Source: Liolophura sinensis
Lineage: Eukaryota; Mollusca; Polyplacophora; Chitonida; Chitonidae
Assembly: GCF_032854445.1 (NCBI RefSeq)
Contig: NC_088302.1
Location: forward strand, 51,986,046 to 52,050,045
Reading direction: 5' to 3'
Length of the DNA stretch: 64,000 nt
This document shows, piece after piece, positions 37,360 to 50,100 of this stretch. A program made the position numbers and the translations under genes. The stretch's first letter is position 1. Each line of letters begins with the position of its first letter. Below the pieces are notes generated by a model. The model searched no databases and was not told where the DNA came from. It worked only from the letters and a program-made list of their open reading frames with translations.

Positions 37360-38545
37360 TTATTTCTCTGTCTGTATAGGTATGGGCTGTATTTCAGACA
37401 GCTTGGATGCCTGCCTGTACCGCCTTTGTCGTACTTCAAAGGAACGCTCAATCTGACGGTTGCGCCACTCTTCTTGTCGCTTGCGGGACTCTTGTACCCA
37501 AAGGATATCTTTGCTCTCTGGATCATATAGCAGCCTGGGAAGAAGAACAAAACAAAATAGTAAAGTACGGCACAGCGTCATCTAACAAAACTTTATTAGA
37601 GGCTGGATTGATGATGTGTTTCTATTTATTTTCATTTTATTTATATATTTAATACTTGTTCATAGTCTACCACCATATAAACACTGAAAACAAGAAGTAC
37701 ACCAGATATCACTGAAAAATACTGACAGAAAATTCACAACAGGCTCTTAAAGACTTAACCAATCACTCGCCTTGAAAGTGCCATGTGATACTTTAGCTGC
37801 AACATCATCTTTTATCAACTCTTGTATGTTAGTGAGGTTTCTCATGGTGGATAGACTGACAGCAGCGCAATTAATCAGATTTTGAGGATATTTTAAGAAT
37901 TGAATTTGAAGCATTTTGGTCTAAATGATTTGGGTAAAACCACCCAAGACTCAAGACAACTACTGCGAGAGAATGAGATTCTGTTGCATAATATTCCTTA
38001 AGGATGCCAAATTTAGTACGGAAATATACAGCAGGTGTTTGCATTTATTTTCCCCCCATCTTTTGTACTTTATGGACCCCCCCCCCCCACAAGAAAACTG
38101 CTGCAGTGCAAAATCTGTAATATTGCTGACTGTAATTAGTCTTGAATAAAAACTGATGAACTTCAAACTTTCAAATTACAACAAACATTTTCTCTCATCT
38201 TTGCAATTATCCAAACCATTCTGACCTGAATTTAGCTGTAAGTAAACTATGGTATACAGGATAAACATGTCAGCCGTGTTGTTTTGTATGGTATTGTATT
38301 TATTCACCATAAGTATATTTACAGTAAAGATGTCTACAGAAAATAAAACATGGCGGGAATAAAGTCACAAAGCAGAGAAATTAGTAGGCATATTGAGCAT
38401 ATTTTACTTTGACTTACTTAGTTGTCGCAGCTGCGAATAAAAAAACGAAACCAAATGAACCCAGGATGAACCAGTTTCGGACTCGGTACATGCGGGTTCC
38501 AAACATATACCCAGTGCGTTTGATTTCACGGCCTTCTGGTTTCAT
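37360..38545 (-). CDS. unrecognised 100-residue single-pass membrane protein
   Basis: Two exons, 38545-38418 and 37534-37360, joined in phase 2 (AA|G, Lys) across GTAAGT/CCCAG: 303 bases, 100 residues. The basic N-terminus (MKPEGREIKRTG) is followed by one hydrophobic segment (WFILGSFGFVFLFAAATT, about residues 25-42). A charged, Arg/Glu-rich helix-like tail (ESRKRQEEWRNRQIERSFEV) ends QTEK. This layout is typical of small inner-mitochondrial-membrane assembly factors or respiratory subunits, but I could not match it to a named family, so the mitochondrial location is a guess. Intact splice sites, a sensible composition and a clean stop argue for a real gene. The start has A at -3. Confidence 0.75.
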
Positions 38546-39468
38546 ATTTTTTACAGTTTGAACTAATGCATTTCAATGGACAACATGCTTCCAGTCAACT
38601 TGTTACACCACGAATAAAATTCTTTTAACTTGTAGACGTTAATCCGCCATGTGCCCACATTCGTGTCGAAGACACGATCCTATTGGCCATGTTCCATGTG
38701 TATCGTCCAATCAAATTCACTGTTAAGTTGTGTAGAAGTTATCTCCCCTTATTGGATGTAGCCGCTGCACACCTTTAAAACCATTTTTGTTTCAATAACA
38801 AGGCGGTTACAAGCGTACACATCAAAGCTTGAATCAAATTTAAAATTTGAGACTAAACCAAATGTCAAGTTTTTGAAAACTATGGCTGTGACACCTGTGA
38901 ATATACAAACATTTGACCAATCCTTTTTTTAAAGGAAGTACTTGTGTTTTAGTGTATTTAAAAGCAGCCACAATGTCATGTTTTGTCATTCCCACAACAA
39001 ATCAGCTTAGGATTTAAGTCAGACCCCAGAAAATGAAGTCTGAGATTTTTTTCTTTCTAACGTTTTACAGAAAAAGAGACATGGAATGGTTGACATGGCC
39101 TTTTACTGGATTGGTAAGGCCACCCTTAACAAAAATTCTTTGTTGGCATGAAGAAATTAACTTGACGTAAAAATAGAGAGAAAAGAAATTCCATCAAAAA
39201 ACTTAATCATTGGTCCATTTTGGCAAGGTCAGTAGGTTTATCCCCCATGGACATATTTTTAATAATGGCCTAATTAAGTGTTCATATTAAATGTCTTCAT
39301 GTTCACCTTAAAATTTGTGTCACATAAACTAGAGCTGTAATGTTAAAACACAACAAATATAATGTACTTGTATATGCCAGTATCCAAAAATTCTGTATAA
39401 GGCAATAAATTTAAACATCTATGATTAAAATAAACAAAATCACACAACAGACTGATGTGAATAAAACA
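38546..39468. other. intergenic region upstream of the 100-residue gene
   Basis: Plausible promoter and 5' UTR of the small gene at 38546-38770. The rest shows no exon. The downstream end meets the LRRC51 3' end. Confidence 0.4.
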
Positions 39469-40109
39469 TTTATTGAATTTTTAATGAATTTATTATGTAC
39501 ATGTAAAAAAAACATTGAGTGAGGCCTTAAATGAAATATTCACTATTGCAGTGAAAAATAAAACGTTAAGAAAAAACAATAACCAGGTTAATAAAACCTA
39601 TATGATTATTTCTTAGCACAGTCAAGGCATTGATTTATATTCTGACTATAATTCTACCTTTGTCACAGCTTTACAGTAGCTATGATCCTTTATAATAAAA
39701 AAAATAGACAGAAGAATGATCATTAGAGAGAATACGGCAGCATATGACCAGCATGAATCAGTACGAAGAGATTCTTATAATATCACAGATAATCAAATTC
39801 TATTCCCTGCAAAGGGAGTTTATATATTAACAAATGCTTAGACCATCTTCATAGTTGTAACCAACTATACTAGACAAAAACCACAACAGCTGTGATGTTA
39901 CATATATCAGTTCATCAATGACTTTCATTACTGATCCCATTCTGGTGTTAACATCATAATACTGGAATGGATTTCAGCACTCACTGGAGATTAATAAGCT
40001 TCAACAAACTGAATTACATATACATTTAAAATCATAATTAGGCTATCAGATGACAAGCTAAAAGTCTGTCACAACCAATTAATGTGTATATTATCCACTG
40101 GTAGTACTA
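39469..40109 (-). other. LRRC51 3' UTR with polyadenylation signals
   Basis: On the minus strand AATAAA occurs at 39494-39489 and 39474-39469, about 620 bases after the stop codon. Nothing else in this stretch looks coding. Confidence 0.6.
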
Positions 40110-43100
40110 CTAGTTTTCAACAGCCTTGTTCTTTTTCTTCTTCGCATGTCCCATTTTTCGCCAGGTCTCAGCTGTCCTGCGGTCATTCCTTGTCACACAA
40201 CTGAAGTCCAGCTCTTGGAGATTCGGTAATATGGATAAGACGTAGTATCTGTAATTCTGAAAAGAGAAGAAGCAGATGTATTTCAAGACAAGTGAAGTAG
40301 TAAATGTAATGCAAAAAAATACACAAAGATAATGCCTGCTTTCAGAAACTACAGCAACCATTCAACAAACTTAACCGTCTTTTACAAATAAACACCTTGT
40401 AAAGTTTACGTTTAAGATTTCAATTCACATTTACAACTCCTGTATACCCACAAGGCCAGGCAGAGGGGCAACAAATACATGTAAGGGGCACAGTTCATAC
40501 AGGGGGTGGGTGTCAATCTAACTGATCACTTGGCACAAAAACCTTGACATACCTCTTCATTCTCCACAGCATTTCCATGAAGGGTGAGTTTTCTTAAATT
40601 TGTTAGAGATTTCAGTTTCTCAATCTCAGCCAAGGAAGAAATCTGGTTGCCATGAAGGTAGAGAATCTGAAGGTTTTTTAACTCTGTTATTGCCTGGAAA
40701 AAAAATACAAATAAAATATTTTACAACACACAATCTGAAACTTTCATTACAATGCCAGAGACATTTATGCACAAGACATTAGTTGGATTTTAGACAAATT
40801 TAAATAGGGTGTATCTCCAAATTTACAACCTCATTTAAAACCTTATCGAAAAAAAAAAAGGCTATGGAGGCAACCACTGTGTCACGACTCAAGTAAACAA
40901 CAACAACAAAAAAAACCTGGGTTCTTAATAGCATGACTGGAAACTGAATGAATACTAGATTTGTTTTATCAGGGTCTCATGCAGCAATCACAACATCCTT
41001 TAGTGAGATCACAGTCAAATTGCTTGATGTAGAGAACCAGTCTCCGGGATCACATAGCGATCTTATATTTAAGTCAAAATTTCAATCATCAAACTTGGTA
41101 TGTTCATTTCCTTTACATTAGCTGAAATTTGAACTTACCCAGACTTTACTTTGTCAAGCACTATTTTCAGTCATTACAAAAGAAATTACAATTTTAAAGT
41201 GATTTGAAATTTTGACCTAAGTCTAAGATCGCTTTGTGATGTTGGGCCAAATATTGTTCACGGGCATCTCTTGAGGTCAGTCTATACTTTTCAAAATACA
41301 AATATGGATCAAAAACTAGAGACAAAAGGTTGAATGATTCACAAAGTGCGTGCAGAATTAAAAAAAGTCATAACTCCGTACCAATACATAATATTCAATG
41401 CCAATACAACAATACGGCCTGTTTCACAATGTACTTTTGACTAAAGAGTCTAACTTAACACTAAACTAAAATCTTAGTGATCCCACCATCATTTTAGTTA
41501 CCTTCTTAGCATACGTCACAAATGTATACTCAGTTTTCAACTGTTAAGTCAACACGGCAGCAAATTTACATTTTAGACTTGTGAAAACTTCCCAGTGAAA
41601 CTAATTATTGGTCCCTATTGGTTGTTGCATATACAGACATTTGAACTTAATTGATGAAAATGTCATCATACTAACTGGATTAATAGCTGTGAGTTCATTA
41701 AAAGAGAGATCAAGCCAAGCTATATCTGAGGGCTTCTCAAACAGGGTTGATGCCACCTCTATCAAGCTGTCGATCTCTGTCAGAGCGTTGTTGTTCAGAC
41801 GCAGGCACCTGCTGTTCGACTTGCCACTCTCGGCTTTCTGGGTTTTCACCTTCCTGGGTGAGTTCATACGCGGCGTCTCATCATAAACATCTGCGCACAA
41901 AAGAAAAAATGTCACCACACAATAAATTACTTATCACTTATTAAAATGATTTAAAGGGTTCTTTAATAATAGCGTTTTTTGTACTCTATATTTAGTTTGT
42001 GACATATTCTAACATGTATGGGTACAAATAAGCTTATGAGTCTCCATATTACGGGGTTAACAAGGCTCTGTCGGTAAGGCTTTATCGGCCCATAGCAGGC
42101 AGATCAAAACATAATGAACTGGGCAAGTGACGTAAATTAATGTGAACATTATCCAAACAACCACTGTGGGAGAACAGTGAATGCATGAGGGACTGAGCCT
42201 TACATTTGTCTAAACACTGTACCGTAATGCTTCCCTATTCACCTGCCTCTGTGACCAATATTCTGAAAGAACTATCGGTGTGTAAAAAAATAATCTCCAA
42301 GCCTGCACCTTTGGTGACACAAATCACAAGTGCTGTCATTTTCATAAAAATGGTATGCTTAAATTTCACTTTAAAAAAGTGCTTTAGTGGTTGAAAAGGC
42401 TGAAGATTTACAGTAGTCCCATCAGCTGGTACGTTGCCTTATGGTGATCCTGGTTGCTTGATGTCTTGACACACACTATCACATAGGCAGATTTTAACGG
42501 CTTTATGTGTGTAAAAATCAAAAACTGTACCTTGCTCTTTTCAGTTTATTGCTTTTGAAATCAGACATCTGATCAGCTCAGACCTAGCTTACATTGGATG
42601 TACAGGTGCTACATGTCAGCCTTTGTTTCAATAGGAACCTAGTTCATCTCAACATAAACCTGCATAACAAAACTGATATCATTCATCCGAAAGCCCAAGC
42701 CCTCCCCTGCCTTCACATTGTTGAAACTTGCTAAATGTATTTCTTTCCAGTTGACTGCCACACATCCAGAAATTTGATTGAAACAACCAGGTTCAAAATT
42801 AGTTATAAAGTTTGTAAAATTTGCAATGCAGGTCACTTAACAACCTTTTCAAACTTTAAAGTCATTTTACCATTCACTGTAAGGAGTACAGGTACAGCTC
42901 TGATATATTCTGAAAGACAATCATTTGAGCTATCCTTGGTATAAGGAGAAGATTTGATTTGATAATTGAATATGAATTTTTTTTTGGCATTGTATTAATA
43001 GTGATTTATGCCTACTTTGTTATGTCAAAAATTATAAATTTAAAGTTAAATTTAACCATGTTTTACCAGTGGGCTTGGTGAGTCTGCAGAATGAATAGTC

Positions 43101-45344
43101 TAGTGGTGGGACTATATCATTGTTACTGTCAATGGCTGGTCCAGCCATATCTCTCTTTGGCTTGTAAGGTACCACGCTGCAAAGATGACAAAAACAGGAC
43201 AAGATAAACAGAGCTGAATAATTCATTTATGGACATACTGATAACAAGATTCCTAAACCTTTGCACATATATTTTAGTGGTTTATACCTGGTACAATGTA
43301 ACTAAATGACTCAGGAGCATCTAACCAATGCAGTCCCTTAGTCAGCTTATACTGGCTTCCTCTGCAGTCATTTGTGAGATAAAACAAGTACATACATGTA
43401 CATATACGTAACTGTTCTGCCTGAAGAACTGTTGTCCTATGGCCTAAGGTTTGTTAACCCAGTAAGTTTTAGATAATGTTGTATCTCCAAACTAAAATCA
43501 TACATGGCCTCCATCGAAACATGTCCACTTTAATAAACAAAAAAGGTGAAATTAGACTCCTTGAAAACAATGGAAAAGTAAAATTTGTATAGAGTAAACG
43601 TAAATTGGTAAGCATACACAGTGAATCTAGGTCGATTCTGTTCTCACCAAAAGCAGTGATGTCATCTTTCTGTACTAAGGTAACACTAACTAAAATCCAA
43701 TACCTGCTATAAAAATGACTGGCAGACAAAGAAGGCAGCAGTTCAGAACTGACTGAGTCAGAGGACCTCATACAAAGACAGGACACCCAGATGTCTGATG
43801 GCTTGTCTTAAGAGTGTTACTCAATCCAGACTCTAGGGAACACAGGAAACATGTCATTTGTAACCACATCCTCTCTAATCTGATGGGAAAACACACCCAG
43901 CTCTAGTACACAGATGTTAATCATCAGAATCTCAGCAGGAGAGGCACCATTTCACAGACACCCTCTTGCTAAGAGCATCTGGCTATAGGCCTGAGGAGTT
44001 TAAGTCACCAGCTGAGAAACACTGATATTCTTCAGTACACATTGATGGCTTCTGATATTTTCTACAAAATGTATCTACATAAAATATATGTAATTTTATT
44101 TTCTGCTTAAAATTTGGATAATGATATAGAATGACAGGTCATGAGATGAACTGTTTCAAAATTTTTTCATAGACCAAACTATTAAATATTGCAAAAGTAA
44201 ATTTCAGCAGTCTCAACAGACAAAAAACACCAATATAAGAAAGTGTATACAGTATGCTCCTGTTTGTGTATACTACATCCTGTATATTTCCACACAGAGG
44301 GGGGAAATATGTTTATACAGATTTATGGCAAATAGCACAGGACAATGATCTATAGAGTCCAAGATAATGTGAACATTCACAAAATCTTTGCATACACATC
44401 TTAGTCAACACTGATTGGTTAGTGATAAATCCACCATTATGCTGAGTTATATAAACTGGTACGAAATGCAAAGACAGGCATTTGGCCACCATTGGTGAAG
44501 ATTGGTACATGTAATATTTTGTTGAACTTGTATTACACTCAAGATTGCCATTTTGTCACAGGACTGTCAACTGTAGGCCTATGTGTAAAACCATGTAGTA
44601 CTGTATATAAATGGTAAGTGTATCTGTAAACAATAATTATACGTGATTATCCTTTCCACAGTTGAAATTGAGAAGTCAGGTAAATTTTTAATTAGAAATA
44701 GGCTTTTTCACCATGAAAGGCAAGTGTATTCAGTGGGTTCCAAGTTCCAAAATTTAACTGCATTGCATTATAACTTACAATGGATTTTAAATCAAAATGT
44801 ATGTAAAATCAAACAACCTTGGAAGCGATTCTTTCCTAACACAAGAAATGGACATTACTGATAAATAAATGGAGTACAATAATGCGGCCTAAATTGCAAA
44901 TAGTGTATTGGCCCTACACTTGACACATGGGGCTCGCTTTCTTTTAGGTAAAGGGCCTAGCCAGATATAAAATTAAAAGAAAGTACAGTGAGTCAAATGT
45001 TTAGGGGTAATGATTAATAATGATGGCGTGCATTGCAGAAAGAGGAGGAAGCAATTCAACTGTTGATACAAAGTTATTCAAGCACAGTGGCAAGTAAAAG
45101 TTTAACCAACCAAGAAGTGCACAATGTAAGAATAAAAGCATGGGTGAAATATGTCGCGTAAAACCTGAACACAGTCAAATAATTCAACAGTCAAGCGTCT
45201 ATGATGATGAGTCCAGGCGCAACATCGATTTCATAAACAAACCTGAAACGAGTACGAAAATCGGCCTCCCAGAAATACACACTTTAAGCCCAAAAAGTAG
45301 GTCAACGGACACAAACGTCGGTAGTCTTACCTAGCGTTGTACAT
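40110..45344 (-). CDS. LRRC51: leucine-rich repeat-containing protein 51
   Basis: Five coding exons: 45344-45331 (MYNA plus two bases), 43176-43067, 41890-41676, 40693-40553, 40256-40110. All junctions are AG/GT and in phase: 627 bases, 208 residues (human about 192). Conserved marks in order: PPLDYSF near the N-terminus, AWLDLSFNELT, LYLHGN, LTLHGN, YRYYVLSILPNLQELDFS and a Lys-rich C-terminus. These match LRRC51 (the LRR product of the human LRTOMT locus) in order and spacing. The protein has about four leucine-rich repeats and no signal peptide or membrane segment. The molecular role is poorly known and is associated with ciliated tissues in some datasets. A second in-frame ATG at 43148 could be an alternative start. 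It is head to head with NUMA1. Confidence 0.93.
41051..41239. repeat. inverted repeat / MITE-like foldback in LRRC51 intron 3
   Basis: The left arm at 41051-41085 (CACATAGCGATCTTATATTT...) pairs with the right arm at 41203-41239 (...CTAAGATCGCTTTGTG) over about 35 bases with few mismatches, around a 117-base spacer. Arms of this kind are typical of nonautonomous DNA elements. The outer ends and target-site duplication are not clear. Confidence 0.7.
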
Positions 45345-47131
45345 CTTGCTCGCGACAAACACCCACAAGTTTATAAGACAGCTTTACACATCAGCCAGGG
45401 AGATTCCCTTGGTACAGAGAGAGTTAAATTGCGTTTCCCTAACGCAAAATCTTTAAACCGTTTACAACAACGAAAGAGTCATCTTGGCCATATTTGTCGT
45501 CTGGACAACCGTTGGATCATGGGAATGACTTTCAAATCGAGGCTGGCGGCTAGGATTCGAATTTAGGGATGTTGTTGTCATGAGAAATTATGTTTTGAAA
45601 TGAAGTTAGGGTTTTATTTTTGGTTTTAAGTTACATTTTAAGGTAAGATATGTGTGTTTATTTCTTTGGTCTTGCATCGGTATCGCACAAGTCAGTTTAG
45701 GTTGAGTATTGTCACTTGCCAGAGTAACAACCTTTGCAAGTAGGACTTCGTGTAAATTACAACAACAACGTCGGTTATTTACCCATCGTACGCTGACTTT
45801 ATGACCACAAAACGGAGAAATGGAAAGAAGAATAGTGACATGTATGTTAAGAAATCCCACTGAGTTTTGAATTCACTTCTAATGTAGACTTTGTCCTATA
45901 TAATTTCAGCATTTGCATTATTTTTAATGTTTCAGAAAAGTGTGACAATAGGCCTATTTTTACATTGAACTGTTCCATTCACCTCTGTACATCACACTCA
46001 CAGACCAAACAAAGGCGTGGTAAAAGTCATCATCATGTGGTTGCACTTCTTCAAGTTAGTTTAAGCCCTCACCCTGGTTAGAAGTTGTATACATATGGTG
46101 TTTGGCTAAGTACCACTATTTCATGTTTCTTTAGCCCATCTAATTGAACTCTGTGTTTCAAGATTATGACAGTCCTTGTAGCAGTAACACACAGCACATA
46201 TCTAGCTCTGAAAAAAAAAGCTGCAAATTTCCAAACATCCTTTTGATGGAACTGATAGCAATGACGGCCACATTTTATCCTTAGAACACTCAGCAATTGT
46301 CAGAATTTCAAAAAAGCAGACTGAGGCCATCAGTTTCTTATGTTTATAATAAGATCAATAATACAAAAAAATTTGTAACGATGTAGACAAAGCCTGATAA
46401 CACATCCATTTCTTGAAAAAAAAAGGCAAACAAGGAACCAGTAGTTGTAAAAAAAATCCTGACATGCTACAAACTGACTATATCCAGTATGTGTGATCTG
46501 TATGCTCTGATTTGTAAATCTCTGAATACTTCATGTTTCCATAATTTTCTAATATGAGCACAGCTGACACTTATTGTGTAAGTTAAAGCTGCTTAACGCC
46601 ACCAACCCTCCAAAAAAGAACCCTTCTCAAATTTTTTTGTGTTATTTTCATGTTCATGTTAATTTCCTTAAGATCATATTTTTCATTGGCCACAGTGTAA
46701 AATAAATAATAATATTATTTCCCTACCAACCCCCAAATATTTTCTGATGAGGCTGTGTAAAACCTAACAACGCATTGTTTACAGATGTTCAAAGACGGAA
46801 ATGTGGAAAACCCAGTTCTGGAACCTTTTAAATGTTCTGACCACAACACTTCCAGCTGTCAGCATTTACCCTCATTTCTCTACCTCTTGCCAACTGTTAT
46901 CCGTGTTTGTCTTAACACCAAGGCATTTGACTAGAGTGATGCAGCCAACCCCATAGTTGGGCTAATGCTTCAACATATCTGAATCTGACACAGATTTAGA
47001 GCGTAAAAAGAAAGCAAGATGTCTGCCGTCAACGGTTTCACCTATTTGACAGTTTCTTAAGCTGTTGGTAATATATAACAGGCTGAGATTATTATTTACA
47101 GAATTTGAATAATCTCAATGGGGCGGTAATC
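45345..47131. promoter_or_regulatory. shared LRRC51/NUMA1 upstream region
   Basis: About 1.8 kb between two divergent start codons. The part next to LRRC51 (45345-45600) is relatively CpG-rich. NUMA1 probably has an untranslated first exon here: an acceptor-like TTTACAG lies at about 47100, before the coding start. No specific factor site is claimed. Confidence 0.5.
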
Positions 47132-50100
47132 ATGGACTCTGGAAAAGTAGAAGGCCTGATTCATTGGGTAAGGTATTACGTGTGAAGGTCATGTTTCTAA
47201 TTTTGTTTCACTGAAGAGTACTAAGGTTTAAATACATTGCTTTTAAGACATTATGTGAACAAATGTGCAAATTCTTCTCTCTTGTGAATGTTACAATAAT
47301 CCTATTTATTTGTATTTTAATCAGACTCATTCATTGTCAGTCTGAAGTAAGTAAATTTTATATAATTTATAGTTATTTCTGAAATCTGAAATCATGTCTG
47401 TCTACTGTGTGAATTCTCGCTCAGAAAAAAAATGAAATGCATAAAGATCTGATGGAAATCATTTATCATATGTCAGCTTACTGAAATTATACTTTTAGCC
47501 GTTTTTACACCATTTCTGCAATAATTTGCTCTTAAAGCTAAAGCATCGATTCAGATTATTGTTCAAATTTTGCATTTTTTTCCTCCAAAAATATCGAGAC
47601 TCAACAAAAAAAATTTGGACACGCATGCAGTCATACTCAAACTAAACATATTATTATTGCAGTTTTCCACTCACTGCTGTTCAGTGTGTGTTCACCCACT
47701 ATTCAATTGTTAGCTTCCGTTTTATGAAACTGTAAAAGTTAACAATGATGAGTTTCTTTTATGTTTGACTGCAGATCAATGTTTTACAAATTGGGCCACC
47801 TATCTCCAGATTAAGAGAGCTTAGTGATGGAAGAAATTTGCTTAAACTACGATGTGCATTGTAAGTACTTGTTGTTTCCTTAAAACTTAATTGTGAATGT
47901 TTCAGAGCAGATGTAAAGATGTTCTGAATGTGCATAATCAGTAGGCTGATGATCAAAGGGCATCACCTTGTTTTATTTGTATACCAAATCATTAAAAAAA
48001 CATTATTAAATAAAATAAATAAATATGAATCCCAACACTTGTTCCATCCTACAATTTAAAATGTCTTGTTTTGGGCCTTTGTATAAGTGCAGGCCAATAC
48101 GGGCAAGCTAAAGGCAGTATAGGACATACTATATTGAAGAATATTTGAAACTGCCTGAACAATAGAATAATGTTTTACAGGTACCAGTTGATAGCCTAGA
48201 ATGGGAATGTTAATATTACTTATGAAATGTTTGTGCTTTAATTTCAGGGAAAACATTGATTTTGAAGATGCAAGTTTGCCTCATGATCGTTTCAACACCA
48301 TCCAAGAGTTTTTGGAAGGTACTTTTCTACAACTGTCAAACCCTTATCTACAACTGTCAAACCCAGATTACCACCTTTTTGGTTTGGAAATTTATATTTC
48401 CTTCCAGAATGTGTAATTCTTAACCATCTTTCCTTTTTCTTTTTTTTGTTTCAGAAATTTATCATATTGATATCAATCTCCTTGTTAAGTTTGATGACAT
48501 AGTCCATGGTCATAATGAACTGGAAATTGCTAAGGTAGGTTCATTCTGAAGTAAGCCGTTACCACCAGTTTTCAGACAGTTTGTTTTAGAACCTTTCAAT
48601 GCTCTTTGTATCACAGAATTATTTTAGTCACCAGTCCACCTTGAAGGTCATTATGATTACAGGGTAAAACACCAAATGAAATAAATAAATTAATTGAAGA
48701 TCATTACTAGATTATGCTCCTACTGCCTGTGAGCATGTCATACATACATTTGTACATGTGGTAATAACTAACTAAAGAACTGTATTAAATTGAAAGGCAA
48801 TCAAGTCAGATGTTTTGTCAAAGTTCTGTTTTGATTTGTTATTATCCCATATTATTTGATCCGGTTTTTGTTTTCTCATCATATGATTATGGCAGTCAGT
48901 TTTATAGGTGTAGAAAACCCCCTGTCCCCGGGCTAGACCACCATCCTGTGGCAGATTACTGATGAGCTTTCCCATGTACAGATAATGCACACAATATATT
49001 GGTGAAAGGCAAAGTGGTCTCCATTAAATGTTAAAGTGCGCAAGTAGCCACACAAGCGTCACTGGTTGTCACCATTGCCTCCACATGCAGTGAGTGCATT
49101 AGAATCTATGAATTCTGTTTTGTGTGCAAATAGCCACATAAACGTCATATCACTGGTTGTCACCATTGCCTCCACATGCAGTGAGTGCATTAGAATCTAT
49201 GAATTCTGTTTTGTGTGCAAATAGCCACATAAACGTCATATCACTGGTTGTCACCATTGCCTCCACATGCAGTGAGTGCATTAGAATCTATGAATTCTGT
49301 TTTGTGTGCAAATAGCCACATAAACGCCATATCACTGGTTGTCACCATTGCCTCCACATGCAGTGAGAACATTAGAATCTATGAATTCTGTTTTGTGCGC
49401 AAATAGCCACACAAACGTCATATCACTTTTTACCAATGCCTCAAGATGCAGTGAGAGCATCGGCAAACACCTTTAACCATTAGACCATGACTCGATCATC
49501 CCCCTATTTCAGATTTAATTATCAATGTTTTATCATTGGCAGGTGACATTGCTGCTACTTACTGTGTCTGTGACTAAACACTTGAACATCGACAAGTTTA
49601 TACAGCCGGTTTTCCAGCTGGACCCAGTTGTACAGGCCGAGGTGAAAGAATTGATAGAGTATGTAATGACAAGCTATGAGCAAAATTGTCTCCACAACCT
49701 CAGCTTCACAGTCTTCAGTCAAAAGATGAACGCAAACGGTAAGTTCAAACTTCTCACATTGTCTGGTAATGTGTTAATCCGGAAGATAATTAGCATAATT
49801 TTCCCCTGCTTTAAATTGAAATATGCAGTTAGAAGGAAGGTAACTGCTTATATATATTGAAATTAGTCCATACATCTAACAACTTATTGACAGTTGTATT
49901 GATGACCTGTAAGCTCTTTTGTATGTGATACGAGAGTGGTTAGTGTTTTCTATCCCAAAAAGACTTCAAAATTGTCAATCCAGAGCCATTATCATTTGTT
50001 GAGTACTGATCAGCCAGGCGTCAACAGTTTTTAAATTTACAAGGTGGTGTGTCATTTCGCCTGTGGCGTGGTGTACGTGTTCCTGCATAACGTTGAGATC

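Noticed and set aside
49012-49460. Array tested for an included NUMA1 exon edge
   Set aside because: It contains ATGCAGTGAGTG, which looks like both acceptor and donor, but no sequence of exon 4 or 5 is present in the unit.
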